This document shows, piece by piece, positions 1-12,423 of a stretch of 56,997 bases of DNA. Position 1 is the first letter of the stretch, and each line of letters opens with the position of its first letter. Made by a program: the position numbers and the translations under genes. The notes under the pieces were generated by a model. The model saw nothing but the letters and a program-made list of their open reading frames with translations, had not been told where the DNA came from and ran no database searches. This DNA is from an uncultured Bacteroidales bacterium (GTDB lineage Bacteria > Bacteroidota > Bacteroidia > Bacteroidales > UBA3663). The stretch covers positions 1 to 56,997 of the forward strand of contig CALBPV010000091.1 of assembly GCA_937899265.1 (NCBI GenBank), given 5' to 3'.

Positions 1-1392
<1,392 letters not shown>

Positions 1393-1423
1393 GTTCTCTC
1401 ATCCATCACTTTATATATACGAA

Positions 1424-1452
1424 GCGGGAGGCCTTTCTCTGAGGTCTCCCGC
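1424..1452. terminator. Hairpin between convergent glnN and der
   Basis: GCGGGAG (1424-1430) pairs with CTCCCGC (1446-1452). On the plus strand it is followed by a short T-rich stretch. It lies between two convergent genes and probably ends transcription from both sides. Confidence 0.6.
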
Positions 1453-1474
1453 AATTGTTTTCCCACGGCAGGAA

Positions 1475-2785
1475 TTACTTCTCGCGCATGAAGATGTTGA
1501 TGGGTGTGCCCGAGAAATCCCAATGTTCGCGTATCTTGTTTTCGAGATAGCGCCGATAAGGCTCCTTGACCCATTGGGGCAAGTTGCAGAAGAAGGCGAA
1601 CGATGGAATCTGACTCTCCTTGAGCTGTGTGACGTATTTGATTTTCACGAACTTGCCTTTGTTGGCCGGGGGCGGATAGGCCGCAATGGCTTCCAACATA
1701 TATTCGTTGAGTTCGGAGGTCTTGAGTTGGCGGTGGCGGTTCTCATAGACGTGGGAAGCCTCCTCTATCACGCGGTAGATTCGCTGTTTGGTGATGGCCG
1801 ACGCAAATACGATGGGGAAGTCGCGGAAGGGAGCCAAACGCTCGCGGATGGTTTGTTCCATGTAGGCGATGCTTTCTTTCGATTTGTCTCCCATGAGGTC
1901 CCACTTGTTGACACAGACCACCAGACCCTTGCGGTTCTTCTCGATGAGGGAGAAGATGTTCAGGTCCTGGGCCTCGATGCCTTTGGTGGCGTCCAGCATG
2001 AGGACACAGACGTCGCTGTTCTCAATGGCGCGTATGGCGCGGAGCACCGAGTAGTACTCTATGTCTTCGGTCACTTTGGTTTTGCGGCGAATGCCTGCGG
2101 TATCGACCAAATAGAAATCGAAGCCGAATTTGTTGTACTTCTGATAGATGGAGTCGCGCGTGGTGCCTGCTATGTCGGTCACGATGTGGCGGTCTTCGCC
2201 CATGAATGCATTGAGGATGGATGACTTGCCGGCATTCGGACGACCTACGATGGCAAAGCGGGGAATATCCTCAAGGTCATCGTTGTCTTCCTTGGTGAAC
2301 TGCTTCACCACCTCGTCGAGCAGGTCCCCTGTGCCGGAGCCGTTGGCCGAAGAGACAATCCAAGGATCGCCCAGGCCGAAGCCGTAGAACTCGGCGGCAT
2401 AGATATGCTGGTCGTAGTTGTCGGCTTTGTTGGCCACTACGAGCACAGGTTTCTTTGACTTGCGGAGCATCTTGGCAATGCTGTCGTCAAGGTCGGTAAT
2501 GCCGTTCATGATATCGACCACGAAGAGTATCACGTCGGCCTCCTCGATGGCAACTTCTACCTGTCGGTTGATTTCGGACTCAAAGATGTCATCGCTGTTG
2601 ACAACCCAGCCGCCGGTGTCCACCAGCGAGAACTCGCGTTCTCCCCAGATGACGTGTCCGTACTGACGGTCGCGTGTGGTGCCTGCCTTGTCGCTCACGA
2701 TGGCTGTGCGACTCTCTGTCAGGCGATTGAACAGTGTGGACTTGCCCACGTTGGGGCGTCCCACAATAGCTACTAAATTTCCCAT
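1475..2785 (-). CDS. der: Ribosome biogenesis GTPase Der (EngA)
   Basis: Double-GTPase acting in 50S subunit maturation. Two G domains in tandem are visible: the first opens with GRPNVGKSTLFNR and has DTGGW and NKAD; the second has GRPNAGKSS, DTAGIRRKTK and NKWD. The C-terminal KH-like domain ends in INIFMREK. The frame is open to 2827, but the start is placed at 2785 because MGNLVAIVGRPNVGKS begins the G1 domain as in other Der proteins; the extra 14 residues upstream have no match to the family. The length of 436 residues is normal. It is transcribed alone from a promoter at 2925-2956. Confidence 0.96.
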   Translation of the reverse strand: MGNLVAIVGRPNVGKSTLFNRLTESRTAIVSDKAGTTRDRQYGHVIWGEREFSLVDTGGWVVNSDDIFESEINRQVEVAIEEADVILFVVDIMNGITDLDDSIAKMLRKSKKPVLVVANKADNYDQHIYAAEFYGFGLGDPWIVSSANGSGTGDLLDEVVKQFTKEDNDDLEDIPRFAIVGRPNAGKSSILNAFMGEDRHIVTDIAGTTRDSIYQKYNKFGFDFYLVDTAGIRRKTKVTEDIEYYSVLRAIRAIENSDVCVLMLDATKGIEAQDLNIFSLIEKNRKGLVVCVNKWDLMGDKSKESIAYMEQTIRERLAPFRDFPIVFASAITKQRIYRVIEEASHVYENRHRQLKTSELNEYMLEAIAAYPPPANKGKFVKIKYVTQLKESQIPSFAFFCNLPQWVKEPYRRYLENKIREHWDFSGTPINIFMREK

Positions 2786-2924
2786 AATGTTTGTTTTTTT
2801 AATGTTTATACTCGCCGGCATCTCCAACGCCCGTTTAGGCGTGGCTGTGCCGGCGAAATAACTTCAGCCTCACAAGACTCTTTCACAAGAGCTGGGAAGA
2901 GGTCTCCGAAGTTATTTCGGGCTG

Positions 2925-2956
2925 CAAAGATAGCACTTTTTTTTGAATTGGCCAAA
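2925..2956 (-). promoter_or_regulatory. Bacteroidota-type promoter for der
   Basis: On the minus strand the -7 box TATCTTTG (plus-strand CAAAGATA, 2925-2932) is preceded, 20 bp away, by a -33 TTTG (plus CAAA, 2953-2956). This fits the Bacteroides consensus TTTG-N19-21-TAnnTTTG and lies about 140 bp before the der start. The 2786-3111 gap otherwise shows no gene. Confidence 0.7.
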
Positions 2957-3111
2957 TTTCGGGTCGAAAAAACTCACTTTTGGAGTTGTTTTCGACCGTT
3001 TCGGATGACAAATCCCTGTTCTTCGCCACAGCAGTATATATAATATGGTGTAACTTCGCCTTCTCTGCGAACCGCCAAACGGGGGCTGACAGCTTGTCTT
3101 TGGCTGTGGCA

Positions 3112-3147
3112 GAAAAAAAGGATGCGCAGGGGGAGGGCTGCGCATCC
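3112..3147 (-). terminator. Intrinsic terminator after the LruC operon
   Basis: A 10-bp perfect stem, GGATGCGCAG (3120-3129) with CTGCGCATCC (3138-3147), followed on the minus strand by a T run (plus A run 3113-3119). It sits 14 bp past the stop of the 809-aa lipoprotein. Confidence 0.85.
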
Positions 3148-3160
3148 TTTCACATAGGGT

Positions 3161-5590
3161 TTAATTACCGGTATAAACTTTGCCGGAGGCAGGATAGTTG
3201 TACCAAGTCGTATTGGCTTCTTTGTCGGCTACCCAAGCGGAGAATTGGGGATAGGCATCCTTGATGGAGGTGCGTCCGGTAGGCCACTTCCAGGTTCCGC
3301 TGGGGATGACGAGACACTGGGGCGCGTAGCCTGCCTGTGTTGTTGCGGGGATAGCTTTCACGAAATCTCCGCCGTCGTTCTTGACGTTGAGGGTGAACTT
3401 GCTGAGGCAGTTGTCATCGGTCCATGAGAAATCGTCATCCATGACAATGGTGGCTGTCTTGGTGCCGGGCATCTTGCTGATGGAGTAGTTGCCCTCCGTG
3501 CCGCCGGTGGCGTACATCACGCCGTCGGTGTGACTGAAGAGGGTCGCGCCGTCGTAGGCGATGCTGATTTTGAGGGTGCCGCCTGCTGCTACGAACTGTA
3601 CCGTACCCTCCGTTGTACCGCCGGTGTGGGAGACGCGGAGCACGATGTCGTTGAAATCGAAGTCATCCTTCGTGCCCAAGTCTTCGTAGGCAAGGGTGTA
3701 AGTATAGGCTTGAGGCTGAGTTCCGCCGCCGTGACTCCATTCGCTTGCGCCGCATTTATCCGAATCGGGTTTTTTGATTGAAAGTTCGGAGTAACTTACG
3801 CTCTGAGCCGTTTCGTCGGCATAGAAGATGTGCTTGTATGAGTCAGCTGCCAAGGCATCGGCTTGGGTCTCGGTCAATTCATTGCCGTTTTCGTCGAGAT
3901 AACGGAAGGAATTCCAGGCGTAGTTGACTTTATCCAAGAACTGGATGTTCTTGGAACTGCTGGCCAATACATCCACCTGTTTGGCAGCTACCAATGCATA
4001 TTCGTTGCCCAAGCCGTGGAAACCGTTGTCGCTGCCCGAACCCTTGCCCTTGGGAATGGAGAGCAAATCGGTGACGTACAATACTGCGTTGTCCCAAAGG
4101 TTGAAGGTGAAATTGCCCATGTCCATCTTGGAAGCCTGGACGTAGGAGGACGACATGTTGTTGAAGGTGGCTTCATGCAGATAGAACTCGTCGGACACCA
4201 TCAGTTGGCAATAGTTGTAGAAGGTGCCGTTGTAAGCATCGACGTTGAGTTTTTCGGTCTTGTAGTAGCCGTTGTTGACCCATGTGTTGCCGCGTTGCGT
4301 TGACTCTGTCAAGCCAGATACGATGGTGGTGCCGCCGTTGTAGAAATGGGTGACACCTGCATTGAGCGACAACCCGGCGAGGTTCATCGTGCCGGTATTA
4401 ATGGCCTGAGCACCGCCGCCCGAGCCTGTGGACAGTTCCAAGACACTCGACAGCGTCATTGTGCCGGCATTGGCAAACTGAGCACCCTTGCCGCCGATGA
4501 AGACCGACTGGCCCGTCATTGTGGCTCCGCTGTAATTGGTGAAATAGTTGGGGGACGAATTGCCGTCGGCGGGATTGAATCTCAGCGGACAGTTGAACGT
4601 CATAGTGCCGGCATTGTAGAAGTTGCAATAATTGGACATTTGGAAGGTCGAGTTAGCGCCGTTGACAATGACTTCCCCCTCATTGACGATTTCTGACGGG
4701 TATGATTCGTATTGAGCATTAATCGCGTCGGTGTTGAGGATAAGTTTTCCGCCTTCCTTCACATAGAATCGGACACCCTGGATATTAGCACCATTATAGG
4801 TAAGAGTCGAACCGTCGGGGATATAGAACTCGACAAAAAAGAATGTACAGGAGGACTTAATCGTCACGTCGCCGTTCACATATATCTTGCAAGGTGTTGT
4901 TTGGGACTGGCGATAGTTGTAAAGATCGAGTTTGCTGAAAGTCCCCGATTCGGCCTTGAACTCGAAGCCCGAGGCTTTTGACTGATCGTAGTACATGTCC
5001 TGAAGCACGGTGGACGGTGCCGACATCGTATAGGTGTGGCCGCTGATGCTGTCGTGGACTTGCGAGAAATCGAACAGGTTGTTGGTCAGCTCGTTCACGG
5101 TTGTTTCGCTCACCTGGGCACGTGTTTCATCATCCTCCAACGAGAGGTTGATGCTCTTGGCCGTCTTATATACGGTCACATAGCTGGCCACTTGGTCATT
5201 CGGAGCCGAGCGCACCACCCACAAGTGGGAGAGTCCTGTGGGTGCATCAAATTTGAAGCTGACAGCCGACTGACCCTGCGCTGTGGTTTGGTAGAGTGCC
5301 ATCGCATCGTCTTCGTAGTTGGGGTTGCCCTGACATACATAGATGGTGTAGGTGGTGTTCACATCGCCGCCTACATTGGTAATGTTCATGGTGCGTTGTG
5401 TCACCATGCGGAAATCTTGTTCGGAATCAATGTCGCCGAAAACCTCGGTGAAGAATTCGTTGAATTCCGAATCGATAACTTTCGACTCCCATTGTTTCTG
5501 TACGTCTGTGTCATCACCGCAGGATACCGTCAATGCACCTGCTGCGATTGCCCCCATGAGGGTTTTTATCCATGTTTTATACATTGTCAT
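3161..5590 (-). CDS. LruC-domain surface lipoprotein, 809 aa
   Basis: Predicted exported lipoprotein. The N-terminus has a positively charged start, a hydrophobic stretch and the lipobox ALTVSC with Cys at about residue 24, followed by DDTD. The middle (about residues 200-560) is rich in Asn/Gly/Thr with short recurring phrases (NAGTM, NTGTMNL, NNGYY), suggesting a beta-helix or repeat fold. Near residue 640 comes the LruC-type acidic motif KDDFDFNDIVLRVSH, followed by a C-terminal beta domain ending in WPTGRTSIKDAYPQF. LruC proteins are a Bacteroidota/Leptospira surface family of unclear role. It follows the 613-aa LruC gene by 51 bp, so the two form an operon. MTM gives two possible starts, 5590 or 5584. 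Confidence 0.85.
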   Translation of the reverse strand: MTMYKTWIKTLMGAIAAGALTVSCGDDTDVQKQWESKVIDSEFNEFFTEVFGDIDSEQDFRMVTQRTMNITNVGGDVNTTYTIYVCQGNPNYEDDAMALYQTTAQGQSAVSFKFDAPTGLSHLWVVRSAPNDQVASYVTVYKTAKSINLSLEDDETRAQVSETTVNELTNNLFDFSQVHDSISGHTYTMSAPSTVLQDMYYDQSKASGFEFKAESGTFSKLDLYNYRQSQTTPCKIYVNGDVTIKSSCTFFFVEFYIPDGSTLTYNGANIQGVRFYVKEGGKLILNTDAINAQYESYPSEIVNEGEVIVNGANSTFQMSNYCNFYNAGTMTFNCPLRFNPADGNSSPNYFTNYSGATMTGQSVFIGGKGAQFANAGTMTLSSVLELSTGSGGGAQAINTGTMNLAGLSLNAGVTHFYNGGTTIVSGLTESTQRGNTWVNNGYYKTEKLNVDAYNGTFYNYCQLMVSDEFYLHEATFNNMSSSYVQASKMDMGNFTFNLWDNAVLYVTDLLSIPKGKGSGSDNGFHGLGNEYALVAAKQVDVLASSSKNIQFLDKVNYAWNSFRYLDENGNELTETQADALAADSYKHIFYADETAQSVSYSELSIKKPDSDKCGASEWSHGGGTQPQAYTYTLAYEDLGTKDDFDFNDIVLRVSHTGGTTEGTVQFVAAGGTLKISIAYDGATLFSHTDGVMYATGGTEGNYSISKMPGTKTATIVMDDDFSWTDDNCLSKFTLNVKNDGGDFVKAIPATTQAGYAPQCLVIPSGTWKWPTGRTSIKDAYPQFSAWVADKEANTTWYNYPASGKVYTGN

Positions 5591-5641
5591 ATAACTTTTT
5601 TGTCTGAGATTTGAGATGAGCAGTAAAGGAAAGACATCCGA

Positions 5642-7483
5642 TTATTCCAAGAGAAGAACTTTCTTCGGATTGAAGGTCTTGTACCAATCGATGTTTATTC
5701 GGAAATCTTCCGCATAGCCGGCCATTTCGGGATATGCTTTCGGCACACTGGTGTTTTCAGTGGGCCAAGACCATTTGCAGGGGATGCAAATGGCCAACGG
5801 GGTCGCTCCCGTCAGTCCTTCAGCTGAAGGCAAATGGATGTAAGTGTTTTTTGTCACATTGTGCACATAGAAATCTGCTTTGGCAAACGAGATGTCTTTC
5901 AGCGCATATTCTTTGTTGAGTTTGACATCGCAGGTGGGCAATTTGGTGACGTTGATTTCCCGGGTATTGGCAAATTCGCGAGTGGGGATGCCGAAGACCT
6001 CGTGAAGCTCCTTGCCGTTGAAGAGAGCTACCGGGCTGGTCATCGTTTTGTCCCGATAGTAAAGTTTCAGTTCGTCGTAAGCGCCCAAAGCCATCAGCTT
6101 GACGCGATAGACATATTCATTGTTCACCGTTGTCATTGTGACCTGGAAGACCACATCGTTCATGTCGTAGTCGCCCATCTTGGTGTCCTCGAAAGCATAG
6201 GTGTAAACCAACGAGCTGCCCTTGGGCGTAGCAACATCGGGGAAGTCTTCCACATCGCCCTGCACCGTGATGAGCAGGTCGTTCAGGTCGAAGTCCGTGC
6301 CATCCTCGCAGCCTACGTAGTTGATGCCGTTGCGGTTGAAGAAACAAACACGCGGGAAATCCATCCAGCCGTCTTTGCCGTAGTAGATGTTCGGATTGAT
6401 GTTGTGCTCGTCAAACCTGTGCTGGTTCATATCGACATTGAGAATGCCCATCGAATACCAGTTGCAGAAATCCTTGCAGAAGCAATTGCGTTCTCTACTC
6501 TCGCGGTAGCAGAGGAACAGGTATATTTTGGTGCCCTTGGGGAACTGATAGGAGCCGTTGCCGTTCTCGTCGTAATAAACCAGTTTGTAGGCTTTGACCT
6601 CCTTCGTGCCTGTTGCGGTGTTTGTGTCATCGCAGATGCCTTCCGAGAACACGTACTTGTCGCAGGTCTTGAAGTTCAGATTCTGGCCGGGGACTTCGTA
6701 GAAATAGCCGATGTATTCGTGACTGCCGGAGTGCTTATAGACGGGGAGGAGCGTAACTTCACCGCCCTCTTTGGCTATCACGGCGCGGGTGTAGTTGAAG
6801 ATTTCGTCATAATTCATCAACTTCTTGATGTTGTTTTGTCCTTCGGGCACCCATGTCAGGGCCGTATTGTAACATTCTTCAATCTTAGCCAACTCAACTG
6901 TCTCGTTGCCGCGGTCGATTTGGGCATAGCGGTCGTCCCATCCCGGAAGTTCCAGTTTGGTGTGGGAGGTGTAGTACCACGTCAAGTCGAACTTTGTGCC
7001 CACCGCAACTTCGGCGCGGGTCTCGGCAGCAGCACTGCGGGTAATCCCGTCATCCTGCATATCCACCGTTCCTTCGTCCACATTGAAAGCCTTGACGCGC
7101 ATCATACCGTCCGCATTGATGCAGGCTGCATAAAGCGTTTCCAAGTCGTTCGGAACCTCGTAGGTGATGGTTTCGAGGGCTTCCTCTTTGTAGGTAAGGT
7201 AAGCCGCAGTGGTATCTACAAAGGGGTTGGCATCGTAAATGGCCACCTCCTTTGTTTCAAAGTTGGCGGGGAAATTGACGATGCGAACCGTTTTCTCGGA
7301 GGTCATCGTCCATGTGTGATTCTTGTCAATGGTGATGCCGAACACATTCTCGGCATTGTCTATTTCTTCTTGGGACTGCTGATTTTGGTTTGCTTCGGTT
7401 CCGAAATCAGGGAGTTCGCCCTGTGCACAGGATGCCAGAGACAGGGCGATGGCTGCAGTCAATGTCAGGTCAATTGTTTTCAT
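5642..7483 (-). CDS. LruC-domain lipoprotein, 613 aa
   Basis: First gene of the two-gene LruC operon. The signal peptide ends in the lipobox SLASC (Cys about residue 19). Two acidic DxDxND motifs are seen: DGTDFDLNDLL near residue 398 and GDYDMNDVVF near residue 439, the second in the typical LruC context YAFEDTKMGDYDMNDVV. The C-terminus (WSWPTENTSVPKAYPEM) is clearly alike to that of the next gene (WKWPTGRTSIKDAYPQF), so the two proteins share a C-terminal domain but differ in their N-terminal parts. The function is unknown; calcium binding by the Asp-rich motifs is inference. Confidence 0.83.
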   Translation of the reverse strand: MKTIDLTLTAAIALSLASCAQGELPDFGTEANQNQQSQEEIDNAENVFGITIDKNHTWTMTSEKTVRIVNFPANFETKEVAIYDANPFVDTTAAYLTYKEEALETITYEVPNDLETLYAACINADGMMRVKAFNVDEGTVDMQDDGITRSAAAETRAEVAVGTKFDLTWYYTSHTKLELPGWDDRYAQIDRGNETVELAKIEECYNTALTWVPEGQNNIKKLMNYDEIFNYTRAVIAKEGGEVTLLPVYKHSGSHEYIGYFYEVPGQNLNFKTCDKYVFSEGICDDTNTATGTKEVKAYKLVYYDENGNGSYQFPKGTKIYLFLCYRESRERNCFCKDFCNWYSMGILNVDMNQHRFDEHNINPNIYYGKDGWMDFPRVCFFNRNGINYVGCEDGTDFDLNDLLITVQGDVEDFPDVATPKGSSLVYTYAFEDTKMGDYDMNDVVFQVTMTTVNNEYVYRVKLMALGAYDELKLYYRDKTMTSPVALFNGKELHEVFGIPTREFANTREINVTKLPTCDVKLNKEYALKDISFAKADFYVHNVTKNTYIHLPSAEGLTGATPLAICIPCKWSWPTENTSVPKAYPEMAGYAEDFRINIDWYKTFNPKKVLLLE

Positions 7484-7599
7484 AAAAGTTTGTCAATAAA
7501 TAATATTTATTCGAGATTTAGCTTTTGGGAAACACTTTGCCAAATGGGGGAACACGATTCTTTCAGGAATGCTTTGAAAAAATGTATCTTATGGGAGTG

Positions 7600-7631
7600 C
7601 AAAGATAAGGCTTTTTTTTCACATGACCAAG
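7600..7631 (-). promoter_or_regulatory. Promoter for the LruC operon
   Basis: Minus-strand -7 box TATCTTTG (plus 7600-7607) with CTTG, one mismatch from TTTG, at -33 (plus 7628-7631) after a 20-bp spacer. It lies 117 bp before the start of the 613-aa gene. The rest of the 7484-7814 gap holds only this and the frd terminator. Confidence 0.6.
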
Positions 7632-7760
7632 AATAATCCCCCAAAAATGCATTTTCTCCTCATTTTTAGTCTATTTTGGCATGTTTTAGTTCCAAAATGA
7701 AGTGAAAAAGAATATTTCGGAGGAGTTTCAGGGAGACCGGAATTTTCCTTGGCACCAATA

Positions 7761-7786
7761 AAAAGCGGGCACCGAGAGGTGCCCGC
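7761..7786 (-). terminator. Intrinsic terminator after frdCAB
   Basis: Perfect 9-bp stem GCGGGCACC (7765-7773) / GGTGCCCGC (7778-7786) with a 4-base loop, followed on the minus strand by TTTTTATT. It is 28 bp past the frdB stop. Confidence 0.85.
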
Positions 7787-7814
7787 CACTTTGACGATGA
7801 ATAATGAATTGTTC

Positions 7815-8576
7815 TTAATCGGCCAGTTTGGCGCAGATGAATTCGCGGTTCAAGCGGGCGATGTTGGAAATCTTGACGCTCTTGGGGCACTCCATCTCGC
7901 AGGCGCGGGTATTGGTGCAGTTGCCGAATCCGAGTTCGTCCATCTTGGCCACCATCGCTTTGGCGCGGCGCGCAGCTTCCACTTGTCCCTGGGGCAGGAG
8001 TGCGAACTGCGACACTTTGGCCGAAACGAAGAGCATGGCCGAGCCGTTCTTACATGCTGCCACGCAGGCACCGCAACCGATGCAGGAAGCGGAGTCCATG
8101 GCCTCGTCGGCCTGAACCTTGGAGATGAGAATGGCGTTGGCATCCTGGGCTGCTCCCGTGTTGACAGACACATAGCCGCCGGCCTGCTGAATCTTGTCGA
8201 AAGCAGAACGATCGACCATGAGGTCGCGGATGATGGGGAAGCCGGCGGAACGCCAAGGCTCCACGGTGATGGTATCGCCGTCGCTGAACTTGCGCATGTG
8301 GAGCTGACAGGTCGTGATGGCCGTATCGATGCCGTGAGGACGTCCGTTGATGTAGAGCGAGCAGGTGCCGCAAATGCCTTCGCGACAATCGTGGTCGAAG
8401 ACAATAGGTTCTTCGTGCTGCTGAATGAGCTGTTCGTTGAGGGTGTCCATCATTTCGAAGAACGACATCTCGGTGGAGATATGCTCAAGATGATAGGTCT
8501 TGAATTCTCCCTTGGCTTTGGGGCCGCGCTGGCGCCAAACCTTTACATTTATATTTAAGAATTTTTCTTTTCCCAT
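7815..8576 (-). CDS. frdB: Succinate dehydrogenase/fumarate reductase iron-sulfur subunit
   Basis: Electron-transfer subunit linking the FAD subunit to the membrane quinone site. Three cysteine clusters are visible in order: CREGICGTCSLY with a later TTCQLH (2Fe-2S), CIGCGACVAACKNG (4Fe-4S), and CTNTRACEMECPKSV (3Fe-4S region). The length of 253 residues is usual for the B-type (diheme) enzymes of Bacteroidota. It is the last gene of the frdCAB operon, 6 bp after the flavoprotein gene. In fermenting Bacteroidales this complex reduces fumarate to succinate; direction cannot be read from sequence, so sdhB would also be a fair name. Confidence 0.95.
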   Translation of the reverse strand: MGKEKFLNINVKVWRQRGPKAKGEFKTYHLEHISTEMSFFEMMDTLNEQLIQQHEEPIVFDHDCREGICGTCSLYINGRPHGIDTAITTCQLHMRKFSDGDTITVEPWRSAGFPIIRDLMVDRSAFDKIQQAGGYVSVNTGAAQDANAILISKVQADEAMDSASCIGCGACVAACKNGSAMLFVSAKVSQFALLPQGQVEAARRAKAMVAKMDELGFGNCTNTRACEMECPKSVKISNIARLNREFICAKLAD

Positions 8577-8582
8577 AGTGAT

Positions 8583-10562
<1,980 letters not shown>

Positions 10563-10582
10563 TTCAGTAGAGTTTTAAAAGT

Positions 10583-11257
10583 TTAATAAACGCCGTTAGC
10601 ACGGAGGATAGCGGACAACACAACACAGAGGAAACCGCAGCAAACCACGGTGGACCAGATTTTGCCAATCAAAATCCAGCGATTGAGCCACTTGTTGCCA
10701 TTCCACCCGATGGTCTGCATGGCACTCCAGATGCCATGATTGAGGTGCAGCCAAATGGCACAAATCCAAACGACATAGATAATCACAAAGACGGGGTTGG
10801 AGAAAGTGTCGGTAATCCAAGCCGAGCCGTCGGTCGGTTTGTAGAGCATCTCCTGGAAGCCCATCAATTCGGCAAACATCATGTTATACCAGAAGTTGAA
10901 GAGGTGAATCAACAGGCCGCAGCAAACGATGATGCCAAGAACCAGCATGTTCTTGGACTCCCAGTCGATGGGTTGTTTGCCGGAGATGGCATAACGCTCC
11001 TTGCCACGGGCCTTGCGGTTCTGATAAGTAAGGATGAAAGCATAAACGATGTGAACCAGAAAGAGGAACGCCAAGGCGGCGGTGCCGGCCAAAGCATACC
11101 AATTGGTGCCCAAAAACTCGCAGACCTTGTTGTACGCCTCTGTGGAGAAGATGTAAACGAGGTTCATGGCCATGTGGAAAGTAAGGAAGAGCACAAGACC
11201 TGTGCCTGAAACGCTCATCACTACTTTACGGCCGATGGAGGAAGAAATTAACCACAT
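10583..11257 (-). CDS. frdC: Succinate dehydrogenase/fumarate reductase cytochrome b subunit
   Basis: Membrane anchor that binds two hemes b and the quinone. It has 224 residues and about five hydrophobic segments, with heme-ligand histidines expected within FHMAMNL, FLVHIVYAF, LIHLFNF and WLHLNHGIWSAMQ. The start MWLISSSIGRKVVMSVSG is typical of the family. It is the first gene of the frdCAB operon and is read from a promoter about 70 bp upstream. Confidence 0.93.
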   Translation of the reverse strand: MWLISSSIGRKVVMSVSGTGLVLFLTFHMAMNLVYIFSTEAYNKVCEFLGTNWYALAGTAALAFLFLVHIVYAFILTYQNRKARGKERYAISGKQPIDWESKNMLVLGIIVCCGLLIHLFNFWYNMMFAELMGFQEMLYKPTDGSAWITDTFSNPVFVIIYVVWICAIWLHLNHGIWSAMQTIGWNGNKWLNRWILIGKIWSTVVCCGFLCVVLSAILRANGVY

Positions 11258-11322
11258 AGTTGGAACTAATTATTAATGAATATTTTGATTATTGACAAAT
11301 GGAAATTGATAGAATCAGTTTG

Positions 11323-11354
11323 CAAAAATACGTATTTTTATTCAAAAATCCAAG
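11323..11354 (-). promoter_or_regulatory. Promoter for frdCAB
   Basis: Minus-strand -7 box TATTTTTG (plus CAAAAATA, 11323-11330) with CTTG (plus CAAG, 11351-11354) at -33 and a 20-bp spacer, in the divergent frdC/dusB gap. Confidence 0.6.
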
Positions 11355-11393
11355 TTAATGGGCAAGAAATTGAGTTATTCGGGATTTTTTTTC

Positions 11394-11401
11394 TATTTTT
11401 G
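11394..11401 (+). promoter_or_regulatory. -7 box for dusB
   Basis: TATTTTTG fits TAnnTTTG and lies 23 bp before the dusB ATG. No good -33 TTTG is seen at the expected distance; ATTG is the nearest. Confidence 0.5.
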
Positions 11402-11424
11402 CGCACTAAACATTACAGAATTTT

Positions 11425-12423
11425 ATGCAAATAGGCGAAATAAAATTTGAAAATGCACGTCCTGTTTTTCTGGCACCCATGGAGGATGTGACGGATGTGG
11501 GGTTCCGGTTACAATGCAAGGAATATGGAGCAGACATGGTTTATACGGAGTTTGTGAGTGCAGACGCCTTGATTCGGAGTGTGGACAAGACCTGTCAGAA
11601 ATTGCACATTCTCGAAGAGGAACGCCCTGTGGCCATTCAAATCTACGGTCGCGATGTGGAAAGCATGGTTGAAGCCGCCAAAATTGTAGAGGAAGCGCAT
11701 CCCGACATTTTGGACCTCAATTTCGGATGTCCCGTGAAGCGGGTAGCCGGAAAAGGGGCCGGTGCCGGAATGTTGCAGAACATCCCGCTCCTGTTGGAAA
11801 TCACGCGCGAAGTGGTAAAGGCCGTGAAGATACCCGTCACGGTGAAAACACGTCTCGGGTGGGACCACGAGCATAAAATCATACATGAGTTGGCCTTACA
11901 GTTGCAGGATTGTGGCATTGCGGCGTTGGCCATTCACGGACGAACCCGTTCGCAGATGTACAACGGAGAGGCAGACTGGACGCTCATCGGAGAGGTGAAA
12001 AACGACCCGCGAGTCCGGATTCCCGTCATCGGCAACGGCGATGTGACTTCGGCTCAGGTAGCCAAAGAGATGTTCGACCGTTACGGGGTGGATGCCATAA
12101 TGGTAGGGCGCGCCACCTTCGGTCGTCCCTGGATTTTCAAGGAGATACAGCACCTTCTGACCACGGGAGAACCATTGCCCCCGATGACGGTGGCAGAGTG
12201 CCTGTCGGCATTGAAGCATCAGGTAGAGCAGAGCGTAGCGAGAATCGGCGAATACAGAGGGATTCTCCACATTCGCCGTCATTTGGCTGCCACGCCGGTT
12301 TTCAAGGGTATTCCGAATTTCCGGGAATTGCGCATTGCCATGCTCCGGGCCGACAACGTCAATGAGCTTTACGCTTGGATGGAGCAAGCCGCAGAGAGAG
12401 CAGCCAGCCTACGAGCAGTATGA
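11425..12423 (+). CDS. dusB: tRNA-dihydrouridine synthase (DusB type)
   Basis: FMN enzyme that reduces uridines in tRNA to dihydrouridine. The family blocks are present: VFLAPMEDVTDVGFR near residue 14, the catalytic cysteine in LDLNFGCPVKRVAGKGAGAG near residue 100, IHGRTRSQMYNGEADW, GNGDVTS, and the FMN-phosphate loop IMVGRATFGRPWIF. The length of 332 residues is normal. Its 3' end overlaps by 65 bp the 3' end of the convergent symporter gene, so no separate terminator exists between them. Confidence 0.94.
   Translation: MQIGEIKFENARPVFLAPMEDVTDVGFRLQCKEYGADMVYTEFVSADALIRSVDKTCQKLHILEEERPVAIQIYGRDVESMVEAAKIVEEAHPDILDLNFGCPVKRVAGKGAGAGMLQNIPLLLEITREVVKAVKIPVTVKTRLGWDHEHKIIHELALQLQDCGIAALAIHGRTRSQMYNGEADWTLIGEVKNDPRVRIPVIGNGDVTSAQVAKEMFDRYGVDAIMVGRATFGRPWIFKEIQHLLTTGEPLPPMTVAECLSALKHQVEQSVARIGEYRGILHIRRHLAATPVFKGIPNFRELRIAMLRADNVNELYAWMEQAAERAASLRAV

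Noticed and set aside
5834..7636. 600-aa plus-strand frame opposite the LruC gene
   Set aside because: Shadow frame with no motifs and biased composition; the minus-strand lipoprotein has signal peptide, LruC motifs and promoter.
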